The position numbers and the translations under genes are program-made. Shown one piece after another: positions 1 to 5,814 of a DNA stretch of 5,855 nt (position 1 is the first letter of the stretch; each line of letters starts with the position of its first letter). This stretch comes from Bacteroidota bacterium. Its GTDB lineage: Bacteria; Bacteroidota; UBA10030; UBA6906. The notes below the pieces were generated by a model, which saw only the letters and a list, made by a program, of their open reading frames with translations, was not told where the DNA came from and did no database searches. Location of the stretch: contig JAERML010000098.1 of assembly GCA_016844425.1 (NCBI GenBank), forward strand, positions 1 through 5,855. The letters run 5' to 3'.

Positions 1-481
1 TCTCTCCCGTTTCGATCATCTCGATCGCTTCCCCCAACAGAACACGATGCACCGTCATAGAGAACTCTCCCTCTTCGCGTTTGTGGCCTGCAGGTGATTT
101 CAGGAGCTTGGTCGCGAGAAAAATATGCAGCACCTCATCGCAGAAACCGGGTGTGGTGTAGATTGAGACAAGCGGTTCGAGTTCGCCAGCAACCCACCCC
201 GTCTCTTCCTCAAGCTCGCGACCGGCAGCGATCAATGGATCCTCACCGGAAGACAGCTTGCCAGCCGGCAGTTCGAAGATGTGCCTCCCAAGAGGATACC
301 GCAGCTGCTTAATGAGGAGAACGCTCCCGTCCTCAAATACCGGAACGGCAACCGCCCCTCCCGGATGATGGGCGATCTCCCGGACCGAAGTGTTCCCGGA
401 CGGATACTCCACCTGATCGACAATCAAGTCGAACACACGACCGCGGTAGACCGTTTCACGCTTGAGCTGCTTAAGGTCCAT
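1..481 (-). CDS. Nudix hydrolase, ADP-ribose pyrophosphatase type (3' end outside window)
   Basis: Likely a cytoplasmic hydrolase that cleaves ADP-ribose or a related nucleoside diphosphate derivative to AMP and a sugar phosphate. The visible 160 codons contain a perfect Nudix box, GX5EX7REUXEEXGU, from Gly74 to Trp96, with Glu80, Arg88-Glu89 and Glu92-Glu93 as the metal-binding and catalytic core. Downstream, residues 108-116 read YTTPGFCDE, the proline-glycine-containing stretch typical of ADP-ribose pyrophosphatases, and the strand before the box (FELPAGKL) also fits. The family is usually about 175-185 residues, so only roughly 20 are missing past the window edge. The ATG at 481 overlaps the TGA of the preceding small gene as TGATG, and GAAGGC lies about 10 nt upstream, so it is probably translationally coupled and co-transcribed with pyrE. 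The Nudix assignment is very secure; the exact substrate is inferred. Confidence 0.93.
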   Translation of the reverse strand, partial: MDLKQLKRETVYRGRVFDLIVDQVEYPSGNTSVREIAHHPGGAVAVPVFEDGSVLLIKQLRYPLGRHIFELPAGKLSSGEDPLIAAGRELEEETGWVAGELEPLVSIYTTPGFCDEVLHIFLATKLLKSPAGHKREEGEFSMTVHRVLLGEAIEMIETGE

Positions 482-660
482 CACGCACTCGCCTTCGTCT
501 CATCCAGGGTATTTTCCGTTTTGGCAAAGACACGGCGCCCGATCCAGGAGAGGAACTCCCGTACCAAACGCGACAGAAAGTAGAAAACGACAACAATGAC
601 CACCGCGATGATGACGTGGTACATCAACTTATTACCCATGGTTTCATTCAACCAATTCAT
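481..660 (-). CDS. 59-residue single-span membrane protein resembling the N-terminus of MscS-type channels
   Basis: This short ORF has one strong hydrophobic helix, about residues 14-32 (YHVIIAVVIVVVFYFLSRLV). An amphipathic, positively charged stretch follows, with two arginines and then FAKTENTLDE. That layout (short polar N-terminus, one helix, then a basic segment ending in T-x-x-x-LDD/LDE) is what I recall from the first helix and linker of MscS-family mechanosensitive channels. The pore helix and beta domain are absent, because the frame stops about six residues after the LDE. The ATG at 660 follows AAGGA by only 3 nt, and an in-frame TGA lies just upstream, so no longer start exists. 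It sits 23 nt after pyrE and overlaps the Nudix start by one base. It may be a channel remnant or a genuine small membrane protein. That it is coding is likely from the overlap and composition; function is unknown. Confidence 0.68.
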   Translation of the reverse strand: MNWLNETMGNKLMYHVIIAVVIVVVFYFLSRLVREFLSWIGRRVFAKTENTLDETKASA

Positions 661-683
661 AGTTCCTTCATCTCAAAATACCT

Positions 684-1271
684 TCACTTGTTTCCCCTGC
701 TTCCGGGCTTGACAGATGGTATCCCTTGTTTGCAGAGAGGACAGGATTCCGGTCGATAGGCAATGACGTCCATCTGGAGAAGGGCGTACTGGCTCCCACC
801 GTTCTCGACGTCGAACCTCACCTTGCCGCCGCTCCTGTCGACCACATACCCGACGCCGGCAAGCACTCCTCCTTGCCCTGTCACGATGCGGATCACTTCG
901 AACACCGATCCACCCGTCGTCACGACATCTTCGCACACCAGCACGCGTTCCCCTCTCCTGATCTCAAAACCTCTCCGCAACTCCATTACTCCCTCTTTCC
1001 GCTCGGTGAACAATGTTCTCGCTCCGAGTTGCCGACCCACTTCCTGTCCGACTACAATTCCTCCCAACGCTGGAGCAATCACCACGTCTATTCCGGCCTC
1101 CTTGAAATGCGCCGCAATGTTCCCACACAGCATCGTTGCGTGAGCTGGAAACTGAAGTACCCTCGCACACTGAAAATATTGGGGGCTATGAAGGCCTGAT
1201 GTAAGCTGGAAATGTCCCTCCAGCAGGGCTCCACTTTCTCTAAAGAGAGAAAGCACTTGTTGTTTATCCAT
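684..1271 (-). CDS. pyrE: Orotate phosphoribosyltransferase
   Basis: Catalyses orotate + PRPP to orotidine 5'-monophosphate + pyrophosphate, the fifth step of de novo pyrimidine synthesis, in the cytoplasm. The 195-residue product has the type I phosphoribosyltransferase PRPP-binding loop at about 110-123 ([14 protein letters not shown], acidic pair Glu114-Asp115). It also has the FTERKEG segment at 88-94 that carries catalytic basic residues in OPRTs, and an N-terminal hood with [11 protein letters not shown] at 23-33. The C-terminus carries [17 protein letters not shown], a tail found in the longer bacterial and archaeal PyrE form, and its length fits that group. The ATG at 1271 has no clear SD; the leader instead has two CACCTCCT sequences. 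It heads a likely operon with the small membrane protein and Nudix genes, read from a promoter at about 1355-1383. Confidence 0.96.
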   Translation of the reverse strand: MDKQQVLSLFRESGALLEGHFQLTSGLHSPQYFQCARVLQFPAHATMLCGNIAAHFKEAGIDVVIAPALGGIVVGQEVGRQLGARTLFTERKEGVMELRRGFEIRRGERVLVCEDVVTTGGSVFEVIRIVTGQGGVLAGVGYVVDRSGGKVRFDVENGGSQYALLQMDVIAYRPESCPLCKQGIPSVKPGSRGNK

Positions 1272-1302
1272 GTACCGAACTAGGAGGTGTTGAGGTCAGG
1301 AG

Positions 1303-1331
1303 GTGGACGGCGCAAGACTTGCACCACCCAC
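1303..1331 (-). other. Hairpin in the pyrE 5' leader
   Basis: In the minus-strand transcript, GGUGCA pairs with UGCGCC around an AGUCU loop, and after a 2-by-2 internal loop GUGG pairs with CCAC. One pair is G-U in the minus-strand RNA but would be a C-A mismatch in a plus-strand RNA, which suggests the structure belongs to the pyrE leader. No U-run follows, so it is not a simple intrinsic terminator. A role in pyrimidine-dependent control is only a guess. Confidence 0.3.
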
Positions 1332-1354
1332 GTCAGTGTTGTTGGTTCACCCTC

Positions 1355-1383
1355 AATATAAAGAAAGCGGGAAAGAGTATCAA
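1355..1383 (-). promoter_or_regulatory. Promoter candidate for the pyrE operon
   Basis: On the minus strand TTGATA (1383-1378) is followed after exactly 17 nt by TATATT (1360-1355), close to the sigma-70 consensus. The bases after the -10 read TATATTGA, near but not equal to the Bacteroidota -7 element TAnnTTTG. The -35 overlaps the stop codon of the beta-barrel gene. Transcription would begin near 1348 and give a leader of about 75 nt before pyrE. Seen by eye only. Confidence 0.55.
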
Positions 1384-2057
1384 AGCGAAAAGCGGATGCC
1401 CCCGCGGAGGAAACTGGCGAACCCGAGGTTTGGATCGTTATGGACGTAGCTCGTCTCTGCTTCTATTTGAAGTGCAAGCCACCGGACCACGTAAATGTCG
1501 ACGCCCGCGGTGAGGCCGAACGTCAAACGCGTCCCCCGGGGGATGTTATAGTAAGTGACCAGCACGCTGTCCACAGTCTCCTTGTACACAGCCTCGGTCA
1601 GCCTGGTCGCGCCAAGCGTGGCCCCAACGAATGGTGAAACGCGCATGGATGGCAGAAGCGAATACTTCATGGCCAGTGAGAGCACTCCCATGGTGATATC
1701 CTTCGACCGCACCGGAATGCCCGGGAGTTCCGATTGAAACGATTGCTCGTTAAACTTGAGAAGTGCAAGATCCAACCCCATCCCGAATGCCAGGGCACGA
1801 TTGACGTTGACCATAAACTTTACGGAAATGCTCGGGCCCATTTCCCAAAACGACGTGAGGCCGTTTCTGGACTGTGGGATTCCTGCTCCAAATGAAATAG
1901 TAAGCGATTGTTTTTTGTGGGGTTGTGTAAGCGCAGATGATGGGGTAGGACGTTCATCCTGCGCGCGCGCAATGGGGATGTACAGGAGCACCAGGAATAA
2001 TATCGAACATTGTCTGGCAATGTGTACCACTTTGGGAGCGTCAAGGAGCATTGTCAT
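1380..2057 (-). CDS. Secreted outer-membrane beta-barrel protein (OmpA/OprF-like eight-strand type)
   Basis: The 225-residue product begins with a signal peptide: a basic n-region with Arg15, a hydrophobic core at about 19-29 (ILFLVLLYIPI), and a probable cut after Ala-Arg-Ala32 before Gln33. The mature part is made of alternating-residue strands rich in Gly and aromatic residues, for example LTISFGAGI, SISVKFMVNV, GVLSLAMKYS, SPFVGATLGA and FGLTAGVDIYV. It ends in a short strand LRGGIRFSL, resembling the C-terminal barrel signal although the last residue is Leu rather than Phe. Such small barrels are common in Bacteroidota and relatives, and their ligands are usually unknown. The first ATG (2057) is used here; a second ATG two codons in has better spacing from the upstream AAGG. 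No terminator is evident before the pyrE promoter. Class assignment is good, specific function unknown. Confidence 0.82.
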   Translation of the reverse strand: MTMLLDAPKVVHIARQCSILFLVLLYIPIARAQDERPTPSSALTQPHKKQSLTISFGAGIPQSRNGLTSFWEMGPSISVKFMVNVNRALAFGMGLDLALLKFNEQSFQSELPGIPVRSKDITMGVLSLAMKYSLLPSMRVSPFVGATLGATRLTEAVYKETVDSVLVTYYNIPRGTRLTFGLTAGVDIYVVRWLALQIEAETSYVHNDPNLGFASFLRGGIRFSL

Positions 2058-2149
2058 GACCTTACCCTTTCAGGCAACGGTTACATGGTCATTTCCTCCC
2101 CCCGAAGGACCTGAGAACAGTTACGACACCGCTCGCCGACGGCCAACTC

Positions 2150-2629
2150 TCACCACCCTCTTGTTTTCCGCAGGGTCGTGATGTGCTCGACGTGTTTTTC
2201 TCCGTGGCGTGCGTATGTCTTCAGCATGGATTCAAGTGTCACAGGCCCCACTTCCGGATGTTGAGCTGTGCGGCTCCAGCTTGATTCGGGCTGGCCTTCC
2301 AACAAAACTCCCCACCGGGCGTGCAGACCTTCCAGAATTGCAATGGACTCGTCAATCGGTGTTCCCGCAACATCGGGAAGCATTGCCCATTTGTCCTGGT
2401 CGTACGGTTTCAATGTCGGATTCTCTTCAGTCAGAATAAGCTTCATTCTGATGAACGCATTCAAATGAGAATCTGCCATATGGTGCACGACCTGCCGAAC
2501 CGTCCAGCCCCCCTCGCGATACGGAGTGTTGAGCTGGGACTCATTCAGATCTTTGACCGCCGCCTTGACAGCCAACGGCAGGCTCTTGATCTGATTGATC
2601 ATTGCGGTCCTCTCCAATGCAGTTAACAT
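2150..2629 (-). CDS. DinB/YfiT-family putative metal-dependent hydrolase or thiol transferase (BstA-like)
   Basis: The 159-residue product matches the DinB four-helix fold of the YfiT/BstA branch. Diagnostic segments are TPYREGGWTVRQVVHHMADSH (residues 35-55), the LKPYDQDKWAMLPD stretch (73-86), the GLHARW helix start (101-106), the HPEVGPVTL loop (124-132), and a final YARHGEKHVEHI helix (139-150). The family metal site is one His from the first motif (His49 or His50) plus the HxxxH pair His142 and His146, all present. In Bacillota, BstA transfers bacillithiol to electrophiles; whether this organism makes bacillithiol cannot be seen. AGGAG (2640-2636) lies 6 nt before the ATG at 2629, a strong ribosome binding site. 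A second start at Met10 also has a GAGAGGA upstream but is less likely. The family is secure, the substrate inferred. Confidence 0.88.
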   Translation of the reverse strand: MLTALERTAMINQIKSLPLAVKAAVKDLNESQLNTPYREGGWTVRQVVHHMADSHLNAFIRMKLILTEENPTLKPYDQDKWAMLPDVAGTPIDESIAILEGLHARWGVLLEGQPESSWSRTAQHPEVGPVTLESMLKTYARHGEKHVEHITTLRKTRGW

Positions 2630-2721
2630 GCCAGTCTCCTAAGAAATGGATTGTGTGATAGAAATGATGGGTTCCTCACGAGAGAGGAGTGGTTTGGTTT
2701 CAAATCTGCCGCAGAACCAGG

Positions 2722-2746
2722 AAAAACTTACTTGCGGGCGCCCGCA
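2722..2746 (-). terminator. Weak terminator-like hairpin after the radical SAM gene
   Basis: A perfect 12-base palindrome GCGGGCGCCCGC (2734-2745) begins one base after the TGA of the radical SAM gene. It can form a 4-5 bp stem with a GCGC loop in the minus-strand RNA. A run of five U (2726-2722) follows, but only after a 7-nt gap, so termination would be inefficient at best. It may simply be a GC-rich palindrome. Confidence 0.28.
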
Positions 2747-3751
2747 TCAGTCAGAATTGTCCGAGCCGCCTTTGAAAGGGCGCTGGCGGTCTTCGAACTC
2801 TGGCTTATAGTATTCGGAGGCTTCGTATTCCTGTGCCCACCCATTCTCCATCTGAAGAGCGTGGAGATGGTCAAGAACTTTGTCGTATTCGCTTTGTCGG
2901 ATCTTCCGGTTGAGGAGCGGCGTCGAGAGCGCCTTGTGGGTCGGGAAGTACTGTGCCATCACGCTTAGTGAAGTGGTGATGCCCAGCTCGGAGTTTACCC
3001 AGCTCAATGCCTTCCTGCTTTCAGCGATATCGTTTGGCAACACGAGGTGACGGATGATCAACCCGCGCTTCACCAGACCATCCTCCCCCATCACCAAATC
3101 GCTCCCTACCTGCCGGTGCATCTCCTTGATCGCAGCTTGCGCGTGCCGGGGGTAGTCTTTGATCTTTGAGTATTGATACCCCATTTGAGAGTCCATATAC
3201 TTCAAGTCAGGCAAGTAAATATCAATGATGCCGTCAAGCAATTGAAGCACCTTGACCGAGTCGTACGCGTTGGTATTGTAGATGAGGGGAAGCTTCAGTC
3301 CTTGCCCGGCTGCAACCGTCACCGCCTTGACAATCTGGGGAACAAAGTGGGTGGGTGAGACAAAGCCAATCTCGTGACATCCTTTTACCTGCAGTTCGAG
3401 CATCATTTTCGCCAGCCGTTCGATGCTCACTTCGTTCTTCTGCTCTTCCTTATAATTCTGACTAATGAGGTGGTTTTGACAATACACGCAGCGGAGATTG
3501 CAGTTGCCAAAGAAAATGTTTCCCACACCGTGGGTACCAACCAGTGCGGGCTCTTCACCAAAGTGAGGTGTGTAGGACGAAACGATTGGGAGGTAACCAG
3601 AGTAGCAGCGGGAGATCTCGTTCTTCAAACGGTTGTTGCCGCAGTCGTGCGGGCAAATCGTGCATGAGGCAAGCATTGCCTCCAGTGCATCCACCCGGCG
3701 ATGCAGTTCGCCGGAACGAAGCAATGTGAGATACGAAGGAACAAACTCCAC
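2747..3751 (-). CDS. Radical SAM protein of the COG1313 / PflX group
   Basis: A cytoplasmic [4Fe-4S] radical S-adenosylmethionine protein related to pyruvate-formate-lyase-activating enzymes; the group has no settled substrate. Counted from the chosen GTG start (334 residues), the radical SAM triad CxxxCxxC is Cys84, Cys88 and Cys91 in FFGNCNLRCVYCQNH. An N-terminal cysteine cluster, CTICPHDC (Cys30, Cys33, Cys37) plus Cys49, is typical of COG1313. The segment HFGEEPALVGTHGVGNIFF before the triad, and the later IYNTNAYDS and DIYLPDLKYMD blocks, are also group signatures. The reading frame is open to a TTG at 3793, which gives 348 residues. The GTG at 3751 is preferred because GGGAAG lies about 7 nt upstream and it starts directly at EFVPSYL, where family homology begins. 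A TTG at 3769 is a third option. Family secure, start uncertain. Confidence 0.92.
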   Translation of the reverse strand: MEFVPSYLTLLRSGELHRRVDALEAMLASCTICPHDCGNNRLKNEISRCYSGYLPIVSSYTPHFGEEPALVGTHGVGNIFFGNCNLRCVYCQNHLISQNYKEEQKNEVSIERLAKMMLELQVKGCHEIGFVSPTHFVPQIVKAVTVAAGQGLKLPLIYNTNAYDSVKVLQLLDGIIDIYLPDLKYMDSQMGYQYSKIKDYPRHAQAAIKEMHRQVGSDLVMGEDGLVKRGLIIRHLVLPNDIAESRKALSWVNSELGITTSLSVMAQYFPTHKALSTPLLNRKIRQSEYDKVLDHLHALQMENGWAQEYEASEYYKPEFEDRQRPFKGGSDNSD

Positions 3752-3790
3752 GACGCGTCTTCCCGTCAAGTATGGTTGTTTGTGTTGGTT

Positions 3791-3798
3791 CAAATATA
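3791..3798 (-). promoter_or_regulatory. -7/-10 element candidate for the radical SAM gene
   Basis: The minus strand reads TATATTTG, an exact match to the Bacteroidota -7 consensus TAnnTTTG. No convincing -33/-35 element is seen at the right distance. If it is real, transcription starts near 3784. The TTG start at 3793 would then lie inside the promoter, which supports the GTG start at 3751. Confidence 0.35.
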
Positions 3799-3830
3799 CG
3801 ACAATCGAGCCCGAGTTGCATATCCCAATC

Positions 3831-3859
3831 TTGGTTTGCTCCCTCGGAATTTGTATACT
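3831..3859 (+). promoter_or_regulatory. Promoter candidate for the SDR gene
   Basis: TTGGTT (3831-3836) and TATACT (3854-3859) are separated by exactly 17 nt, giving a predicted transcript start near 3866 and a leader of about 38 nt before the ATG at 3904. It lies back to back with the radical SAM promoter element, so the two genes are divergently transcribed from the same intergenic region. Confidence 0.5.
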
Positions 3860-3903
3860 GTTGCTGGTTCACTCGCTCATTCCCTGGTCTATTCCTTTTC
3901 ATC

Positions 3904-5031
3904 ATGGCTGAACATTTCTTCATCACCGGCGGCACCGGGCTTGTCGGTACCAACATGCTTCCCCGCATCCTGCGGAGTTTTCCCGACTCCACCATCACGC
4001 TTCTCGTTCGTGGAGAAGACGAGGAAGACGCCCGTGCGCGCGTCCGTATGATTACGGACCAGGTTGTCCACGAGTTCGGCATCCCGGATGCCATGCAACG
4101 GATCGACGGCATACTGGGCGATGTCTCGCTCGACCATTGTGGACTGAACGCCACCCGGATTGCCCGTATCGTTGCCGACACAACTCACATTATTCACGGC
4201 GCGGCAACAATCCGGTTTGACCATCCCATTGATGAGGCGCGGGCCATCAATTGTGGTGGCACGCGCAGGATGCTGTCCATCGCCCACATGTGTGCGGAGA
4301 AAGGCAAGCTGGAACGGTTCGTCTATATCGGGACATCATCGGTGTCCGGACAGCGTGGCGGGAATATCTACGAGAATGAGCTGGAGATGGGACAGAAGTT
4401 CTTCAATACCTACGAACATTCCAAATGCGAGTCCGAACGGATCGTGCGTGACAACTTCGATCGTCTCCCGGCCGTCATTTTCCGGCCCAGCATCATCATC
4501 GGTGATTCACGAACGGGCAAGACCAGCACATTCAATGTGATCTACATTCCGCTTCGGCTGATGCAAAAAGGGATGCTTACATACGTTCCCGGTAGACCCG
4601 ACACAAAGATGGATCTCGTTCCGATCGATTGGGTGGATGACGCGATGGTGTACATCATGGGGAGGCCGGAAAGCGTCAGCAAGGTCTTCCACATCACAGC
4701 TGGACCGACTCGAGCCGCGCGCCTTGATGATGTTGTGATGAGGGCAATCCGCTACTTCGACAAACACACTCCGCTGAGGAATCCACGGACGATGGAGTTT
4801 ATCAGTCGCGAAGAATTCGAGCGCCGTCGCGCTGACATGCGGGGACGCGAGGATGCATTCATGGCCCAACTTGATACGCTTCTCCCCTACGTTAGCGTCG
4901 ACCGCCTGTTCAACTCCTCAAACACCGATGCATTGCTTGTCGGGAGCGGCATTGGATTCCCGCCGTTCACAGATTACGCAGAGAGAATCTTTGAATATTG
5001 CGTGAGGACAAACTGGGGGAAAAACTCATGA
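3904..5031 (+). CDS. NAD(P)-dependent extended SDR, thioester reductase / fatty acyl-CoA reductase-like (NAD_binding_4)
   Basis: The 375-residue product starts with a Rossmann nucleotide-binding motif TGGTGLVG (Thr8-Gly15). An LLVRGED strand end follows (33-39), then the TTHIIHGAATIRFD region (93-106), an active-site strand FVYIGTSSVSG (139-149), and the catalytic YxxxK as Tyr170-Lys174 (YEHSK). The RPSIIIGDSRTG block (194-205) and the VPIDWVDDA block (239-247) are hallmarks of the thioester-reductase / male-sterility branch. That branch reduces acyl-thioesters (CoA or carrier-bound) to aldehydes or alcohols with NADPH; some members instead modify sugars or sterols, so the substrate is open. 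The ATG at 3904 puts the Rossmann motif at the normal distance from the N-terminus. The frame is open upstream to 3772, but that would cross the promoter region. No SD precedes the ATG. A 22-codon ORF overlaps the stop. Confidence 0.9.
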   Translation: MAEHFFITGGTGLVGTNMLPRILRSFPDSTITLLVRGEDEEDARARVRMITDQVVHEFGIPDAMQRIDGILGDVSLDHCGLNATRIARIVADTTHIIHGAATIRFDHPIDEARAINCGGTRRMLSIAHMCAEKGKLERFVYIGTSSVSGQRGGNIYENELEMGQKFFNTYEHSKCESERIVRDNFDRLPAVIFRPSIIIGDSRTGKTSTFNVIYIPLRLMQKGMLTYVPGRPDTKMDLVPIDWVDDAMVYIMGRPESVSKVFHITAGPTRAARLDDVVMRAIRYFDKHTPLRNPRTMEFISREEFERRRADMRGREDAFMAQLDTLLPYVSVDRLFNSSNTDALLVGSGIGFPPFTDYAERIFEYCVRTNWGKNS

Positions 5032-5096
5032 CATTTTATGAAGCGAAGTTGACCCGAGCTGCAACGTCATCGCCCGACGAGGTGGCACTACAGTAA
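5028..5096 (+). CDS. 22-codon ORF overlapping the SDR stop; possible stump of a lost gene
   Basis: The ATG overlaps the SDR stop codon as ATGA, the usual geometry for translational coupling, and GGGGGAAAAA just upstream is a poor SD. The peptide begins MTFYEAKLTRAATSSPDEVA and ends at TAA two residues later. The pattern aligned as L-x-R-A-A-x-x-x-P-D-x-V-A-L resembles the first residues of AMP-forming acyl ligases, which often accompany thioester reductases, but 22 residues are too few to assign a family. It ends inside the tail of the convergent deformylase gene (9-nt overlap). It could be chance, a real micropeptide, or the remnant of a truncated operon partner. Confidence 0.35.
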   Translation: MTFYEAKLTRAATSSPDEVALQ

Positions 5097-5609
5097 CACT
5101 CTCGCGTGAGCTTCCCTCCATTTTTCGTATTCCGACCTGTAGATGATGTGCTTCGAATCGATCGCATGATCGACAGCAAGGATTCCTTGAACGTGGTCGA
5201 TTTCGTGCTGAAGCAATTCTGAAAGCGGTCCTTCTGCCTTCAAGAGATGTCGTTTCCCGATTTCATCCTGGTAGCGTACTTCAATCGAAAGAGACCGACG
5301 GACTTTCACGAGAAGATCCGGGAAGCTGAAGCAATCGTCCCACAGCATCATCTGCTTCCTGCTCCTCTTGACGATCACCGGATTGATCAGGGCCAGGGGC
5401 GCACCCACGTTGATGAAGATGACGCGCTGCGTGGAGCCGATCTGCGGCGCTGCAATCCCCCGACCAAAACTATGACGCGCCTTGAAATCCTCAAGCGTGT
5501 CCCGCAGGTCGTTGATCAATGCCCGAAGGTCGGGTGTATGAAACGATCGCACCGGTATGCACCGGGCGCGTAACGCTGGGTTTCCCAACTGAAGGATCGT
5601 TCGGACCAT
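5088..5609 (-). CDS. def: Peptide deformylase (variant motif 2)
   Basis: Removes the formyl group from the N-terminal methionine of new proteins, using a metal bound by one Cys and two His. Counted from the ATG at 5609 (173 residues), motif 1 is GRGIAAPQ (Gly49-Gln56), motif 3 is QHEIDH (His135, Glu136, His139), and motif 2 is DDCFSFP (Asp91-Pro97) in place of the usual EGCLSxP. The metal-ligand Cys93 is kept but the Glu-Gly before it and the Leu after it are changed. The N-terminus ILQLGNPALRARCIPV is typical of the family. The frame is open to 5666, but the promoter candidate at 5655-5685 would then overlap the coding start, and homology begins near the 5609 Met, so that start is chosen. 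Its SD is weak. It converges on the SDR with no clear terminator between. It may be a secondary deformylase paralogue. Confidence 0.9.
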   Translation of the reverse strand: MVRTILQLGNPALRARCIPVRSFHTPDLRALINDLRDTLEDFKARHSFGRGIAAPQIGSTQRVIFINVGAPLALINPVIVKRSRKQMMLWDDCFSFPDLLVKVRRSLSIEVRYQDEIGKRHLLKAEGPLSELLQHEIDHVQGILAVDHAIDSKHIIYRSEYEKWREAHARVLL

Positions 5610-5654
5610 ACTCTTTCGTTCGAGTTCCTGCGACCAGCATCCATGGCCGCAAAC

Positions 5655-5685
5655 CAAAGATACCATACTTGCGCCCAGAAGACAA
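5655..5685 (-). promoter_or_regulatory. Promoter candidate for the peptide deformylase
   Basis: TTGTCT (5685-5680) and TATCTT (5662-5657) are spaced by exactly 17 nt on the minus strand, and the -10 continues as TATCTTTG, an exact TAnnTTTG match. Transcription would start near 5650, about 40 nt before the ATG at 5609. Confidence 0.55.
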
Positions 5686-5803
5686 GCGTGAGCGATGATG
5701 GAAAAGACCCAAGATTCGCAAGGGTCCCGTGAGTATCGCGGCGCGCAACATCAGCACAATTCTCTCGTCCTAATGTGAAGCTGATTCCCTTCCGCATCAT
5801 ACC

Positions 5804-5810
5804 AAGGAGG
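5804..5810 (+). promoter_or_regulatory. Strong Shine-Dalgarno site AAGGAGG
   Basis: A full AAGGAGG lies 4 nt before the ATG at 5815. It is the strongest ribosome binding site in the window and the main reason for calling the partial gene that follows. The 5610-5803 region before it holds the deformylase promoter and nothing else recognisable. Confidence 0.7.
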
Positions 5811-5814
5811 CAGT

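Noticed and set aside
726..1199. Plus-strand ORFs opposite pyrE, up to 157 codons
   Set aside because: They are shadows of the pyrE frame with His/Ser/Pro-rich translations and no recognisable domain.
1319..1513. Plus-strand ORF from a TTG preceded by AGGAGGTG
   Set aside because: The SD-like site is about 13 nt away, the start is TTG, and the frame runs antisense into the end of the beta-barrel gene with no protein-like features.
2081..2099. Mini-ORF Met-Thr-Met-stop behind GGAGG in the beta-barrel leader (minus strand)
   Set aside because: Only three codons with a 2-nt SD spacing; most likely chance in a GC-rich leader.
2098..2139. Promoter TTGGCC-N17-TAACTG upstream of the beta-barrel gene (minus strand)
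   Set aside because: The spacing is right but both hexamers are poor, and the -10 lacks the final T; not strong enough to list.
3555..4181. Long minus-strand ORF (208 codons) spanning the divergent promoter region
   Set aside because: It is antisense to the SDR start and overlaps the radical SAM gene in another frame; its composition (Ser/Arg/Met rich) matches no family, and both overlapped genes are strongly supported.
5065..5079. Hairpin CGTC/GACG between the convergent SDR and deformylase genes as a terminator
   Set aside because: Only four base pairs, no U-run on either strand.
5088..5666. Longer 192-residue form of the peptide deformylase
   Set aside because: The extra 19 residues do not resemble the family and the upstream start lies inside a good promoter candidate.
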